Below are positions 1-8,258 of a stretch of DNA of 32,005 nucleotides, in pieces. The position numbers and the translations under genes are program-made. This DNA is from Pseudomonadota bacterium. Lineage in GTDB: Bacteria; Pseudomonadota; Gammaproteobacteria; Burkholderiales; Rhodocyclaceae. Under the pieces are notes generated by a model. The model was not told the origin of the DNA. It made no database searches and saw nothing but the letters and a program-made list of their open reading frames with translations. How positions within the stretch are numbered: the stretch's first letter is position 1; every line of letters begins with the position of its first letter. The stretch lies in assembly GCA_021849505.1 (NCBI GenBank), contig JAJZSW010000027.1, forward strand, positions 1 to 32,005. The letters run 5' to 3'.

Positions 1-423
1 ACGACGACCGGCGGCGACCGCGTGCTGCCCTTCCATGCCGCCCTGTTCCAGAGCGCGATCGATGCGGAAACCCCAGTCATTCCCCTTGCCCTGCGCTATA
101 CCGACCGGCACGGCAACCCGAGCCGCACGCCGGCCTACGACGGCGATATCACGCTGTGGCAATGCCTGCGCGCGATCGCGCGCGCGCAAGGCGTCGGCGC
201 GAACCTTGCGGTTCTTGATCCGATAGTTGGCGTGATGGATCGGCGCGCACTGGCGATTCAGTGCCATGCCGCGATTCACGACCGCCTGTCAGAGCTGCCG
301 GTCGGCGGGAAAGCGTGCGGAAAACGTGCTGCCCTTGCCCGGAACGGATTCGATCTTCAAAAGCCCGCCATGCCGCGCGAGGACATGCTTGACGATCGCC
401 AGCCCGAGGCCGGTACCGCCTGA
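1..423 (+). CDS. 1-acyl-sn-glycerol-3-phosphate acyltransferase family protein, C-terminal part (PlsC-like)
   Basis: The gene enters from the left edge, so its N-terminus and the HxxxxD catalytic box are outside the window. The visible frame opens with TTTGGDRVLPFHAALFQSAI, followed by a TPVIPLALRY-type strand. In the PlsC family this is the block after the EGTR-like motif, where the acyl acceptor is bound before a conserved proline-rich strand. The enzyme would acylate lysophosphatidic acid or a related lipid at the inner membrane. The frame has no stop until 421-423, so it overlaps the convergent phoR 3' end by 135 bases. The last 40 or so residues do not look like the family and are probably just read-through of antisense phoR sequence, or the mark of a lost stop. 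Assignment to the family is fairly sure; the exact substrate is not. Confidence 0.7.
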   Translation, partial: TTTGGDRVLPFHAALFQSAIDAETPVIPLALRYTDRHGNPSRTPAYDGDITLWQCLRAIARAQGVGANLAVLDPIVGVMDRRALAIQCHAAIHDRLSELPVGGKACGKRAALARNGFDLQKPAMPREDMLDDRQPEAGTA

Positions 424-1536
424 AGCCGTCGAGCGTCCCTTGTCGATGCGGTAGAAGCGTTCGGTCAGTCGCGGGATGTGCTCGGTGGGGATACCGATGC
501 CGGTATCCGTGACCGAGAACACCGGCGCTCCATCGACGCGGCGCCAGGCCAGGCTGATCGTGCCGCCGGGCGGGGTGTAGCGCACGGCATTGAAGACGAG
601 GTTGCCAAAGGCGCTGCGCAGTTCGTCGGCGCTGCCGCGCAGCTTGCCGGCCGCGGCTGCGGCGATTTCGATCGTGTGCTTGCCGCCGGATAGTGCGAGC
701 GCTTCGGTGCGCAGTCCTTCCAGCAGCGCAGGGATATCCACGGTTTCGTCGCGCGGCGGCTGGTCGCTGTTTTCGAGGCGCGACAGGGTCAATAGATCGG
801 CGACGAGGCGGTTCATGCGTTCGGCCTGCTCGGCCATCAGCCGGTGGAAGCTGCGCGCCGCCTCCCCTTGTGGCGGTTCAGGGGCGGTGAACTGTTCGAG
901 AAATCCGGTCATCACGGTCAACGGCGTACGCAGTTCGTGCGAGACGTTGGCGATGAAGTCGCGGTGGATGACCTCGGTACGCACGCGTTCGGTGACGTCG
1001 GTGGATACCAGCAGGGTGCCCGTGTCGGCGAAGGGCAGCAACATGACGGACAGGGCGCGCTCGCTGCCGTTGGCGCCCACGCGCAACAAGGTGGAGCGCT
1101 GGACGGGCGCAGCGCGATACGCGCTCATCAGGTTCTGGAATTCGCTCTGCCGGATGAGCTGTCCGGCCAGCGTGCCGATGTCGCGCGCCGGATCGAAGGC
1201 GAAGTGCCGGCAGGCTGCTGCGTTGAGCCACTCGATGTGCATGTGGCCATCGAGCAGGATGACGCCGTCGGGCAGGGCCTCGGCCGCGAGGCGGAAACGC
1301 TCGAGCGCGTTGCCGAGCTCGAGATGCTGCTTGCGTTCCTTCTTGCGCAAGGCCTGCAGGCGGGAGAAGATTTCGCGCCAGGCGCCGCTGCCGTCCGGAA
1401 TGGCATGCAGTTCGGGTGCGGCAAGCCAGTCGCGCAGGGCGTTGCGTTGGCGCATCTGGCCGGCGAGGGCGATGGCCAGTATGAGGACGAGTGCGAACAG
1501 CAGCAACAGCGGCAGGAGATTGCCGTCGCCAGTCAT
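289..1536 (-). CDS. phoR: Phosphate regulon sensor histidine kinase PhoR
   Basis: Sensor kinase of the phosphate-starvation two-component system, phosphorylating PhoB when the Pst transporter signals low phosphate. Residues about 7-26 form one hydrophobic membrane segment. A PAS-like region follows (about 80-185), then the HisKA box FIANVSHELRTPL with the phospho-accepting His near residue 200. The HATPase domain shows NLVFNAVRYTPPGG (N box), DTGIGIP (G1) and GGTGLGLAIVKHVLARHGG (G2). At 415 aa it is close to the usual PhoR length. Its ATG overlaps the phoB stop (ATGA at 1533-1536), so translation is probably coupled. Only one membrane helix is evident, whereas enteric PhoR has two close together; there is no periplasmic sensing loop, as expected for this family. 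Confidence 0.95.
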   Translation of the reverse strand: MTGDGNLLPLLLLFALVLILAIALAGQMRQRNALRDWLAAPELHAIPDGSGAWREIFSRLQALRKKERKQHLELGNALERFRLAAEALPDGVILLDGHMHIEWLNAAACRHFAFDPARDIGTLAGQLIRQSEFQNLMSAYRAAPVQRSTLLRVGANGSERALSVMLLPFADTGTLLVSTDVTERVRTEVIHRDFIANVSHELRTPLTVMTGFLEQFTAPEPPQGEAARSFHRLMAEQAERMNRLVADLLTLSRLENSDQPPRDETVDIPALLEGLRTEALALSGGKHTIEIAAAAAGKLRGSADELRSAFGNLVFNAVRYTPPGGTISLAWRRVDGAPVFSVTDTGIGIPTEHIPRLTERFYRIDKGRSTASGGTGLGLAIVKHVLARHGGLLKIESVPGKGSTFSARFPADRQL

Positions 1537-2228
1537 TCCAGCGGGCTCGTCAGCTTGTAGCCGATGCCGCGCACCGTTTCGATCATGGCGTCGCCTGCGG
1601 GGCCGAGACCGGCGCGCAGGCGGCGGATGTAAACGTCGATGGTGCGATCCTCGAGGAAGCGATGATCGCCGCGCAGCGCGTTGAGCAGCTGGTCGCGGGT
1701 GAGGGCGCGGTTCGGATGGGTCATCAGGTATTGCAGCAGCTCGAATTCGGTCGGTCCCAGTGTAACCGCCTGGCCGTCGCAGCTGACAGAACGCGATGCC
1801 GGATCGAGCCGCACGGGGCCGATCTCCACCGGGTCGCCGGCCAGGTGCGGCGCGCGGCGGCGCAGCACGGCCCGGATGCGCGCGATCAGCTCCTTCGGCG
1901 AAAAGGGTTTGCTGACGTAGTCGTCGGCGCCGAGGTCGAGGCCCTGCACACGGTCGGCTTCGTCGGCGCGCGCGGTGACCATGATGATCGGCAGTTCGCG
2001 CGTGCGTGCCTCCCCGCGCAGCCGCTTCGCCAGAGCGACGCCGGACATGCCGGGCAGCATCAGGTCCAGCAGCACCATGGACGGCAGCTGGTTGCGGATC
2101 TCGTTGAGCGCGGCTTCGGCGGTGTCGACGACGAGGACCTCGAATGCGGCTTGTTCCAGCGAGTAGCGCAGCAGTTCCTGGATGGCGACCTCGTCCTCGA
2201 CGACGAGTATGCGCGGCCTTCCGCTCAT
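1533..2228 (-). CDS. phoB: Phosphate regulon response regulator PhoB
   Basis: OmpR/PhoB-type transcription factor that binds PHO boxes once phosphorylated by PhoR. The receiver domain shows the acidic pocket in ILVVEDE (residues 7-13), the phospho-accepting Asp near residue 55 in LLDLMLPGMSG, and the conserved Lys in YVSKPFS. The C-terminal winged helix contains GPTEFELLQYLMTHPNRALTRDQLL and the recognition region DRTIDVYIRRLRAGL. The open frame extends 32 codons further upstream, but those residues are arginine-rich and overlap phoU. The ATG at 2228 overlaps the phoU stop (ATGA) and gives the standard start MSGRPRILVVEDE and 231 aa, so I chose it. It sits between phoU and phoR in a coupled run. 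Confidence 0.96.
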   Translation of the reverse strand: MSGRPRILVVEDEVAIQELLRYSLEQAAFEVLVVDTAEAALNEIRNQLPSMVLLDLMLPGMSGVALAKRLRGEARTRELPIIMVTARADEADRVQGLDLGADDYVSKPFSPKELIARIRAVLRRRAPHLAGDPVEIGPVRLDPASRSVSCDGQAVTLGPTEFELLQYLMTHPNRALTRDQLLNALRGDHRFLEDRTIDVYIRRLRAGLGPAGDAMIETVRGIGYKLTSPLE

Positions 2229-2932
2229 CGAGCGGCAGCTTCCTGCTCGAGTTCGTCGAGCTTGAGATGGCGCACGTCGCGCCCCCCGACCACGAAGATC
2301 ACGTCCTTGGCGATGTTCTTGCAATGGTCGCCGATGCGCTCCAGCGACTTGACGCTGAAGATGATGTCGAGCGCGTTCGAGATGGTGCGCGGGTCTTCCA
2401 TCATGTAGGTCACCAGCTCGCGCGTGATGGAACGGAAACTCTGGTCGATCTCCTTGTCCTTGCGCACGACCTGCAGGGCGGCATCGGCGTCCATGCGCAC
2501 GAAGGCGTTCAGGACGTCATGCAGCATGGCCGCGCACTGCTCGCCCATGTGGCGCACCGCCATGATCTGCGGCATGCCGGTGGCGAGGCCGCGCTCGATG
2601 ATCTTGCGCGTGGACTTGGCGATCTTCTTCGCCTCGTCGCCGATGCGCTCCAGGTCGGTGACGGTCTTGCTCACCATCATGACGACGCGCAGGTCGACGG
2701 CGGTCGGCTGGCGCTTTGCGATGACGTGGGTGCAAATGTTGTCGATCTCGATCTCGAACTGGTCGACCTCGGCATCGCGCGCGATGACCTGCTCGACGCG
2801 GTCCGCATCGCCTTCGGCGAGCGCCAGCGTGGTGGCGCGCACCTGCTCCTCGACCAGCCCGCCCATGCGCGTCAGCAGTGCGCGCAGGTCGTCGAGTTCG
2901 GAGTCGAATTGTTTTGAAAGATGTTCGCTCAT
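2225..2932 (-). CDS. phoU: Phosphate signalling complex protein PhoU
   Basis: Cytoplasmic all-helical protein that links PstSCAB transport state to PhoR and keeps the Pho regulon off when phosphate is plentiful. The sequence shows the two repeated three-helix units of PhoU, each with the metal-binding E/DxxxD pattern: DLERIGDEAKKIAK near residues 90-105 and SLERIGDHCKNIAKDVIFV near 195-215. Its 235 aa is the family length. A strong ribosome site (AAGGAG, partly formed by the pstB stop codon) lies six bases before the ATG. The stop overlaps phoB. It is followed by phoB and phoR rather than lying last in the operon as in enterics, the usual order in betaproteobacteria. Confidence 0.96.
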   Translation of the reverse strand: MSEHLSKQFDSELDDLRALLTRMGGLVEEQVRATTLALAEGDADRVEQVIARDAEVDQFEIEIDNICTHVIAKRQPTAVDLRVVMMVSKTVTDLERIGDEAKKIAKSTRKIIERGLATGMPQIMAVRHMGEQCAAMLHDVLNAFVRMDADAALQVVRKDKEIDQSFRSITRELVTYMMEDPRTISNALDIIFSVKSLERIGDHCKNIAKDVIFVVGGRDVRHLKLDELEQEAAAR

Positions 2933-2941
2933 GATGTCTCC

Positions 2942-3733
2942 TTAGCCGAAGCGGCCGGTGATGTAGTCCTCGGTGCGCTTGTCCTTGGGCTTGATGAAGA
3001 TTTCGTCGGTGACGCCGAATTCGATCAGCTCCCCAAGGTACATGTAGGCCGTATAGTCGGACACGCGCGCGGCCTGCTGCATGTTGTGGGTGACGATCAG
3101 GATCGTCACCTTCTTCTTCAGTTCGTGGATCAGTTCCTCGATGCTCGCGGTGGCGATCGGGTCGAGCGCCGAGGTCGGTTCGTCGAACAGCAGCACCTCA
3201 GGGTCGGTCGCCAGTGCGCGGGCGATGCACAAGCGCTGCTGCTGGCCGCCGGACAGCGCGAAGGCCATGTCGTGGAGGCGATGCTTCACCTCGTTCCACA
3301 GCGCCGCGTTGGTGAGGGCCTCTTCGACCTTGTCGTCGAGCACCGAGCGCTTGGTCACGCCGCGCACGCGCTGGCCGTAGATGACGTTCTCGTAGATCGA
3401 CTTGGGGAAGGGGTTGGGCTTCTGGAACACCATCGACAGGCGCATGCGCACCTCGATCGGGTCGACGCGCGGATCGACGAGGTTGGTGTCGTCGGGATAC
3501 AGCAGCAACTCGCCTTCGTAGCGGTTGCCGGCATAGAGATCGTGCATGCGGTTGAAGCTGCGCAGCAACGTGCTCTTGCCGCAGCCGGACGGACCGATCA
3601 GCGCCGTGACCTGGTTCTCGCCGAGCTGCAGGTTGATGTTCTTCAGCGCGTGGAAGTCGCCGTAATAGAAGTTGAAGTTTTTCGTCTCGGCCTTGACCTT
3701 GGCCGGCGTCGGGGGCAGTTTGTGCGTATTCAT
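2942..3733 (-). CDS. pstB: Phosphate ABC transporter ATP-binding protein PstB
   Basis: ATPase subunit of the high-affinity phosphate importer, on the cytoplasmic face of PstC/PstA. Visible motifs are Walker [10 protein letters not shown] (residues 47-55), the Q-loop in [17 protein letters not shown] (typical of PstB), the signature [15 protein letters not shown], Walker [15 protein letters not shown] and the H-loop IVTHNMQQA. The protein ends YITGRFG, the standard PstB tail. Length is 263 aa. It begins four bases after pstA and ends nine bases before phoU, with the stop codon forming part of the phoU ribosome site. All key ATPase residues are present. Confidence 0.97.
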   Translation of the reverse strand: MNTHKLPPTPAKVKAETKNFNFYYGDFHALKNINLQLGENQVTALIGPSGCGKSTLLRSFNRMHDLYAGNRYEGELLLYPDDTNLVDPRVDPIEVRMRLSMVFQKPNPFPKSIYENVIYGQRVRGVTKRSVLDDKVEEALTNAALWNEVKHRLHDMAFALSGGQQQRLCIARALATDPEVLLFDEPTSALDPIATASIEELIHELKKKVTILIVTHNMQQAARVSDYTAYMYLGELIEFGVTDEIFIKPKDKRTEDYITGRFG

Positions 3734-3737
3734 CGGT

Positions 3738-4667
3738 TTACCACTTGATGTTCTTGCGAAGGCGGTAGCGCAGCCAGATGGCGAGGGCGTTCATCGACAG
3801 CGTCATGGCGACGAGGATGACGCCTGCGGCGGCGGCGTTCTGGTGGAAGTTTGGATCGGGACGCGAGGTCCAGTTGAAGATCTGGATCGGCATCACCGTG
3901 AAGGGAGCCTTCAGCCACTCGAAGCTGACGTACGGCGCGACGTCCGTGATTGGCGCGGGCGGCAGGAAGGCGATGAAGGTCAGCGCGCCGATGGTGATGA
4001 TGGGAGCCGTCTCGCCGATGGCGCGCGACAGGCCGATGATGATGCCGGTGAGGATGCCGGGCATCGAATAGGGCAGGATGTGGTCCTTCACGGTCTGCCA
4101 CTTGGTTGCGCCGAGGGCATAGGCGGCCTCGCGGATCATTTGCGGAATCGAGCGGATCGCCTCGCGCGTCGCCACGATCACCACCGGCAGGATCAGCAAG
4201 GCCAACGTCAGGCCGGCGGTGCGCACGCTCTGGCCGAGGCCGAAGGTGTACACGAACAGGCCGAGCGCGAGCAGGCCGTAGATGATCGACGGCACGCCGG
4301 CGAGGTTGTTGATGTTGATCTCGATGACATCCGTTATCCAGTGCTTGGGCGCGTACTCCTCAAGCCAGATGCCGGCGGCGACGCCGAGCGGCACGGCCAC
4401 CGCCGCGGTGACGAGCATCACCAGCACGCTGCCGACCCAGGCCGACAGGATGCCGGCCTGCCCGGCGCGGCGCGAGGGAAACTCGGTGAAGAACTCGGGA
4501 CGCAGGCGCTCCCAGCCGGTGACCAGCATATCGACGAACAGCGCGGCGATCGTCATCATCGCGATCCCCAGGCACAGGATGCCGATGCCGGTGAAGATCA
4601 GGTCGCGGATCTTGCGGCTCGCGATGTTGGCGCGGATCGCGGCAATTTCTTCTGCGGGCAGACTCAT
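3738..4667 (-). CDS. pstA: Phosphate ABC transporter permease PstA
   Basis: Inner-membrane permease half that pairs with PstC to form the phosphate channel. The 309-aa sequence has about six hydrophobic helices, the first near residues 25-50, and the binding-protein-dependent transport loop [44 protein letters not shown], whose EAA...G and RAxGETAP features are typical of Pst[21 protein letters not shown] matches the conserved PstA helix. It starts one base after the pstC stop and ends just before pstB, consistent with one transcript. Nothing unusual is seen. Confidence 0.96.
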   Translation of the reverse strand: MSLPAEEIAAIRANIASRKIRDLIFTGIGILCLGIAMMTIAALFVDMLVTGWERLRPEFFTEFPSRRAGQAGILSAWVGSVLVMLVTAAVAVPLGVAAGIWLEEYAPKHWITDVIEININNLAGVPSIIYGLLALGLFVYTFGLGQSVRTAGLTLALLILPVVIVATREAIRSIPQMIREAAYALGATKWQTVKDHILPYSMPGILTGIIIGLSRAIGETAPIITIGALTFIAFLPPAPITDVAPYVSFEWLKAPFTVMPIQIFNWTSRPDPNFHQNAAAAGVILVAMTLSMNALAIWLRYRLRKNIKW

Positions 4668-4668
4668 C

Positions 4669-5619
4669 TCAGTACCTTTCGCGATAGCGGCGCTGCAGCC
4701 AGAAGCCGAGCATGTTGAACACCAGGGTGAACAGCATCAGGGTCAGGCCGGCGGCGAAGATGGTGTTGTAGCCGACCGAGCCGTGCGGCAGGTCGCCGAG
4801 CGCCACCTGCACGATGAAGGAGGTGATCGTCGCGGCCGGCTCCATCGGGTTCCACACCAGTTGCGGCTGCATGCCCGCGGCGATGGCGAGGATCATCGTT
4901 TCGCCCACCGCGCGCGCGATGCCCAGGATGTAGGCTGCGCCGATGCCCGAGATCGCTGCGGGGAAAACGACCTTGAGCGCCGTCTGCAGCCGCGTGGCGC
5001 CCATCGCGTAGGAACCCTCGCGCAGGGCCATCGGCACGGCGCGCATGGCGTCCTCGGAGATGGAGCTGACGATGGGGATGATCATGATGCCCATCACGAG
5101 GCCGGCCGCCAGCAGGCTGAAGCCGGGCAGCGAGGGAATGAACCACTGCAGGATCGGCGTGACGAACAGCAGCGCGAAGAAGCCGAACACCACGGTCGGG
5201 ATGCCGGACAGCACTTCGAGGATCGGCTTGGCGATTTCGCGCGTGCGGGGCGAGGCGAATTCGGACAGGAAGATGGCGATCACGGTGCCGATCGGCACGG
5301 CGACCAGCAGGGCGACGAAGGAACTCACGGCGGTGCCGGAGAGCAGCACGATGATGCCGAAGTGGGCGTCGTCGAACAGCGGCGTCCACTGGGTGTCGGT
5401 CAGGAAATCCCAGAGCGGCACCTGGCTGAAGAAGACGAAGGACTCCTTCAGCAACACATAGAGGATGCCCAGCGTGACGAAGACGGAGATCGCGGCGGCG
5501 GCGAACAGGATCGCCTCGATGATGCGTTCCTTGACGTGGCGGCTGGCGCGCTTGGCCAGCCGGTCGCTGACGGGCCTGGCGGCGGATGCGGCAACGGATG
5601 GGGTCATGACGGTTTCCAT
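4669..5619 (-). CDS. pstC: Phosphate ABC transporter permease PstC
   Basis: Second inner-membrane permease of the phosphate importer. The 316-aa protein has about six hydrophobic segments and the inner loop MALREGSYAMGATRLQTALKVVFPAAISGIGAAYILGIARAVGETMIL, with the conserved EGSYAMGATR and RAVGETM stretches of PstC. LSGIPTVVFGFFALLFV is the conserved helix after the first loop. The annotated ATG at 5619 is followed by a second ATG four codons in (5607); either is possible. A GGAG that could serve as ribosome site lies inside the 3' arm of the hairpin at 5626-5661, so initiation may depend on its folding. It lies between pstS and pstA in the operon. Confidence 0.95.
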   Translation of the reverse strand: METVMTPSVAASAARPVSDRLAKRASRHVKERIIEAILFAAAAISVFVTLGILYVLLKESFVFFSQVPLWDFLTDTQWTPLFDDAHFGIIVLLSGTAVSSFVALLVAVPIGTVIAIFLSEFASPRTREIAKPILEVLSGIPTVVFGFFALLFVTPILQWFIPSLPGFSLLAAGLVMGIMIIPIVSSISEDAMRAVPMALREGSYAMGATRLQTALKVVFPAAISGIGAAYILGIARAVGETMILAIAAGMQPQLVWNPMEPAATITSFIVQVALGDLPHGSVGYNTIFAAGLTLMLFTLVFNMLGFWLQRRYRERY

Positions 5620-5625
5620 TCGTGG

Positions 5626-5661
5626 CGATGCTCCGGAACCACAAACGGTTCCGGAGCATCG
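5626..5661 (-). promoter_or_regulatory. Perfect 15-bp hairpin between pstS and pstC
   Basis: The arms at 5626-5640 and 5647-5661 are perfectly complementary over 15 bp, with a six-base loop. It lies in the pstS-pstC gap and has no T-run on either side. In ABC importer operons a stem at this place commonly protects the upstream binding-protein message or partly stops transcription, giving more PstS than permease. The 3' arm also holds the only good GGAG before pstC, so it could hide the pstC ribosome site. The structure is seen directly; its role is inferred. Confidence 0.85.
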
Positions 5662-5683
5662 GGGGATTGCGGGTGCGGCCAGT

Positions 5684-6670
5684 TTACAGCTTGGCTTCGC
5701 GGGCCAGCAATTCCTCGATCTTGATGCCGATCTCGTTCTTGCCGCCGAAGACGGTGCCCAGCTTGCCCTTCTTCAGGTGGTCGGCGGAAAGTTCGTAGGA
5801 CTTGGCGGGCAGCGGCACGTACTTTACTTCCTTGGCCATCTGTGCGCCATGCTTCAGGTAGTACTCGACGAACTCCTTGACCTCGGGGCGCTTGTAGCCG
5901 GCCTCGCTGACGTAGATGAGGATCGGGCGCGCGAGCGGGTTGTAGCTGCCGTCGATCACGGCGGCCTCGGAAGGCTCGACCGCCTTGCCGGCGGCATTGA
6001 CGATGGCCACCGCCTTCAGCTTGTTCTTGTTCTCGGCATAGTAGGCGTAGCCGAAGTAGCCGATCGCATTGACGTCGCGCTGCACGCCCTGTACCAGCAC
6101 GTTGTCGTCTTCGGAGGCGGTGTAGTCGCCGCGCGAGGACTTGGCCTTGCCGGTAACGGCTTCGGAGAAATATTCGAAGGTGCCGGAGTCGGCGCCCGCG
6201 CCGAAGAGCTTCAGCGGCGCGTCGGGGAAGGACGGGTTGACCTGGTTCCACTTCGTCACCTTGCCCTGCGCGGCCGGCTCCCACATGGTCTTGAGTTCGG
6301 CGATGGTCAGCTGCTTGATCGTGCTCTTGGGGTTGACCACGACCGTCAGCGCGTCGAAGGCGACGGGGATCTCGTAGTACTTGACGCCGGCCTTGGCGCA
6401 GTCTTCCATTTCCTTCGCGGTGATCGGGCGCGAGGCGTTCTGCACATCGGTCTCGCCGCGGCAGAATTTCTTGAAGCCGCCGCCGGTGCCCGAAATGCCG
6501 ACGGTCACCTTCATGGCGCCTTTCTTGGCTTTCTGGAACTCTTCGGCGACGCCTTCGGTGACGGGGTACACAGTGGAGGAACCATCGACCTTGACGAGCT
6601 GGGCCTGGGCGACGCCGGCGGCCATCAGGCCGGCGAGTGCGACGAATACGGTTTTGCGGGTGAAGTTCAT
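5684..6670 (-). CDS. pstS: Phosphate-binding periplasmic protein PstS
   Basis: Periplasmic phosphate receptor of the Pst importer. A signal peptide covers about residues 1-23 ([19 protein letters not shown], then VAQA before QLVKVDG). Ligand-binding blocks are [44 protein letters not shown] and [18 protein letters not shown], which carry the Ser/Thr/Arg/Asp residues that hold phosphate in this family. The 328-aa length and these motifs match the SphX/PstS branch rather than the enteric type. A good ribosome site (AAGGAG, seven bases from ATG) and the PHO box at 6723-6740 lie upstream, so it heads the pst-pho operon. Confidence 0.96.
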   Translation of the reverse strand: MNFTRKTVFVALAGLMAAGVAQAQLVKVDGSSTVYPVTEGVAEEFQKAKKGAMKVTVGISGTGGGFKKFCRGETDVQNASRPITAKEMEDCAKAGVKYYEIPVAFDALTVVVNPKSTIKQLTIAELKTMWEPAAQGKVTKWNQVNPSFPDAPLKLFGAGADSGTFEYFSEAVTGKAKSSRGDYTASEDDNVLVQGVQRDVNAIGYFGYAYYAENKNKLKAVAIVNAAGKAVEPSEAAVIDGSYNPLARPILIYVSEAGYKRPEVKEFVEYYLKHGAQMAKEVKYVPLPAKSYELSADHLKKGKLGTVFGGKNEIGIKIEELLAREAKL

Positions 6671-6722
6671 GTGAGCGCTCCTTGTTTTACTGTTGAAGTG
6701 CTGCGCATTCTGGACAGGGTTT

Positions 6723-6740
6723 GTGACAGAACGATGACAG
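6723..6740 (-). promoter_or_regulatory. PHO box upstream of pstS
   Basis: Read on the minus strand this is CTGTCATCGTTCTGTCAC: two 7-bp direct repeats of the PhoB site spaced by four bases, both matching the consensus. A weaker third half-site (CCTGTCC) follows about 11 bases on. A -10-like CAGAAT lies about ten bases past the box, the spacing expected where the PHO box replaces the -35 element. The site ends about 52 bases before the pstS ATG and begins just after the stop codon of the upstream metalloprotease gene. PhoB, encoded in the same operon, is the expected activator. Confidence 0.92.
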
Positions 6741-6743
6741 GGA

Positions 6744-7514
6744 CTAGCGGCGGAGCCAGCCGATCTCCCGCGCCGTTTCCGGGCCGACGAGCGTGTCCAT
6801 CAGGGTGCGGGGAATCTCGGCCTGCGTCGGGGCCAGCGGGATGCGGCCGCCCATGATCTCGGCGAATTCCTGCGGATGGCGCGGGTCGCGCTCCGGCTCG
6901 GCGTAGCCTTCCGGAAAGCGCGGCAGGTTGGTGGCGGGATCGTATTTGTCGGTGGCACCGAGCGTGTGCAGCAGCTCGTGCGCGACGATCATCTGGTTGG
7001 AACCGGCCATGCCCTGGCTGGCGAAGGCGTGGATCATCCCGATCATGCCGCGCTCGAGACCGGTCGAGTGCGCCAGCCGGGGATTGCGCTCGGGATCGTG
7101 GAACAGCACGAAGAGGCGCACCGCCGGTTTCGGGCCGTCGATGCGGTCGTGGCGGGCGGCCCACCAGCGCATCTGCAGGCTCCAGAGCACGGCTTCGAAC
7201 GCATTGGCGTTGCGCGGCACCGGCGGTGGCAGCTCGGCCAGCGGCGGCGCCACGCGGATCGAGACCGGCTGCCAGAGCTGCAGGCCGTGGCGTTTCGCCT
7301 CGGCCTCGAAATATGCACCGATGGCCGCGAAGCTGTCGGGCGGCAAGGCGGCGACGTAACGCCGCGTTGCCTCGGCGCTGTCAGCAGCGATCGGGTAGAG
7401 GCCGACATAGAGCGTGTTGTCCCAGCTGGTTGCCCGCGCGCGCGCCACCCAGGCCTGCTGGGCGACGGTGGCTAGAATCAGCAAAAGGACGATAATGCGC
7501 AATGCCTTGAACAT
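6744..7514 (-). CDS. Putative membrane-anchored or secreted metzincin-type metalloprotease
   Basis: This 256-aa protein has an N-terminal hydrophobic segment (residues about 6-19), either an uncleaved anchor or a signal peptide, so it would act outside the cytoplasmic membrane. Near the C-terminus is VAHELLHTLGATDKYD: H179, E180, H183, G186 and D189 fit the zinc motif HExxHxxGxxD, the metzincin pattern with Asp as third ligand that is known from snapalysin. A methionine 32 residues later (EIMGGRIPL, M221) could be the Met-turn. The middle region is otherwise unfamiliar. It sits just upstream of pstS on the same strand, with the PHO box between them, so it is probably outside the pst promoter. 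The fold call rests on the motif only; the substrate is unknown. Confidence 0.7.
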   Translation of the reverse strand: MFKALRIIVLLLILATVAQQAWVARARATSWDNTLYVGLYPIAADSAEATRRYVAALPPDSFAAIGAYFEAEAKRHGLQLWQPVSIRVAPPLAELPPPVPRNANAFEAVLWSLQMRWWAARHDRIDGPKPAVRLFVLFHDPERNPRLAHSTGLERGMIGMIHAFASQGMAGSNQMIVAHELLHTLGATDKYDPATNLPRFPEGYAEPERDPRHPQEFAEIMGGRIPLAPTQAEIPRTLMDTLVGPETAREIGWLRR

Positions 7515-7559
7515 GTTCCGTCATCCATCCCACCTATTTCGCGAAGCTTAACCGACATC

Positions 7560-8258
7560 ATGAAAACATTCAGACTGTATCGCCTTTTTCTCGGCCTGCT
7601 GGCCGGATTCTCGATCGCTGCCAGCGCACATGCATTGTCGCTGGCCGACATCTCCGGACAGGAAGCCGGCGGCGGCCTCAAGGAAGCGCTGACCCAGGGC
7701 GCGGGCAAGGCGGTCGACCTGCTCGGCCGCACCGACGGTTTCCTCGGCAACCCGAAGGTGAAAATTCCGCTGCCGGGCGCCATGGAGAAGGCCGAGGGAC
7801 TGATGCGCGGGCTCGGCATGGGCAAGCAGGCCGACGAGCTGATCACCGCCATGAACCGTGCCGCCGAGGCGGCCGTGCCGGAAGCGAAGAAGCTGCTGGT
7901 CGATGCGGTGAAGCAGATGAGCGTGGAAGACGCCAAGGGCATCCTCGGCGGCGGCAACGACGCCGGCACGCAATATTTCAAGCGCAAGACCGAAGGCCCG
8001 CTGGCCCAGAAATTCCAGCCGATCGTCAGAAAGGCCATCGAAAAGGTCAAGCTCAAGGACACCTACGAAAAATTTGCGAAGAAGGGCGCCCAGTTCGGAC
8101 TCGTCAAGGAGAAGGACGCCCAGCTCGAGAACTACGTCACGGAGAAGGCCCTCGACGGCCTTTACCTGATGATCGCCGAGGAAGAACGGGCGATCCGCGA
8201 GAACCCGGTCGGCGCGACCGGCAACCTCGCCAGGAAGGTGTTCGGGGCGCTCAAATGA
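7560..8258 (+). CDS. DUF4197 family exported protein
   Basis: Conserved protein of unknown function, 232 aa. A signal peptide spans about residues 1-25 (hydrophobic core LFLGLLAGFSIAASA, cleavage near AHA-LSLADIS), so it is likely periplasmic. The mature part is helical and rich in Lys, Glu and Ala. It has the DUF4197 pattern: GGGLKEALTQGAGKAVDLLG near the start, then VKIPLPGAMEKAEGLMRGLGMGKQADEL, AMNRAAEAAVPEAKKLLVDAVKQMS and a late TYEKFAKKGAQFGLVKEKDAQLENYVTEKALDGLYLMI. Its stop codon overlaps the ATG of the next small gene (ATGA at 8255-8258), which is followed closely by rep. It is divergent from the metalloprotease with only 45 bases between. Confidence 0.85.
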   Translation: MKTFRLYRLFLGLLAGFSIAASAHALSLADISGQEAGGGLKEALTQGAGKAVDLLGRTDGFLGNPKVKIPLPGAMEKAEGLMRGLGMGKQADELITAMNRAAEAAVPEAKKLLVDAVKQMSVEDAKGILGGGNDAGTQYFKRKTEGPLAQKFQPIVRKAIEKVKLKDTYEKFAKKGAQFGLVKEKDAQLENYVTEKALDGLYLMIAEEERAIRENPVGATGNLARKVFGALK

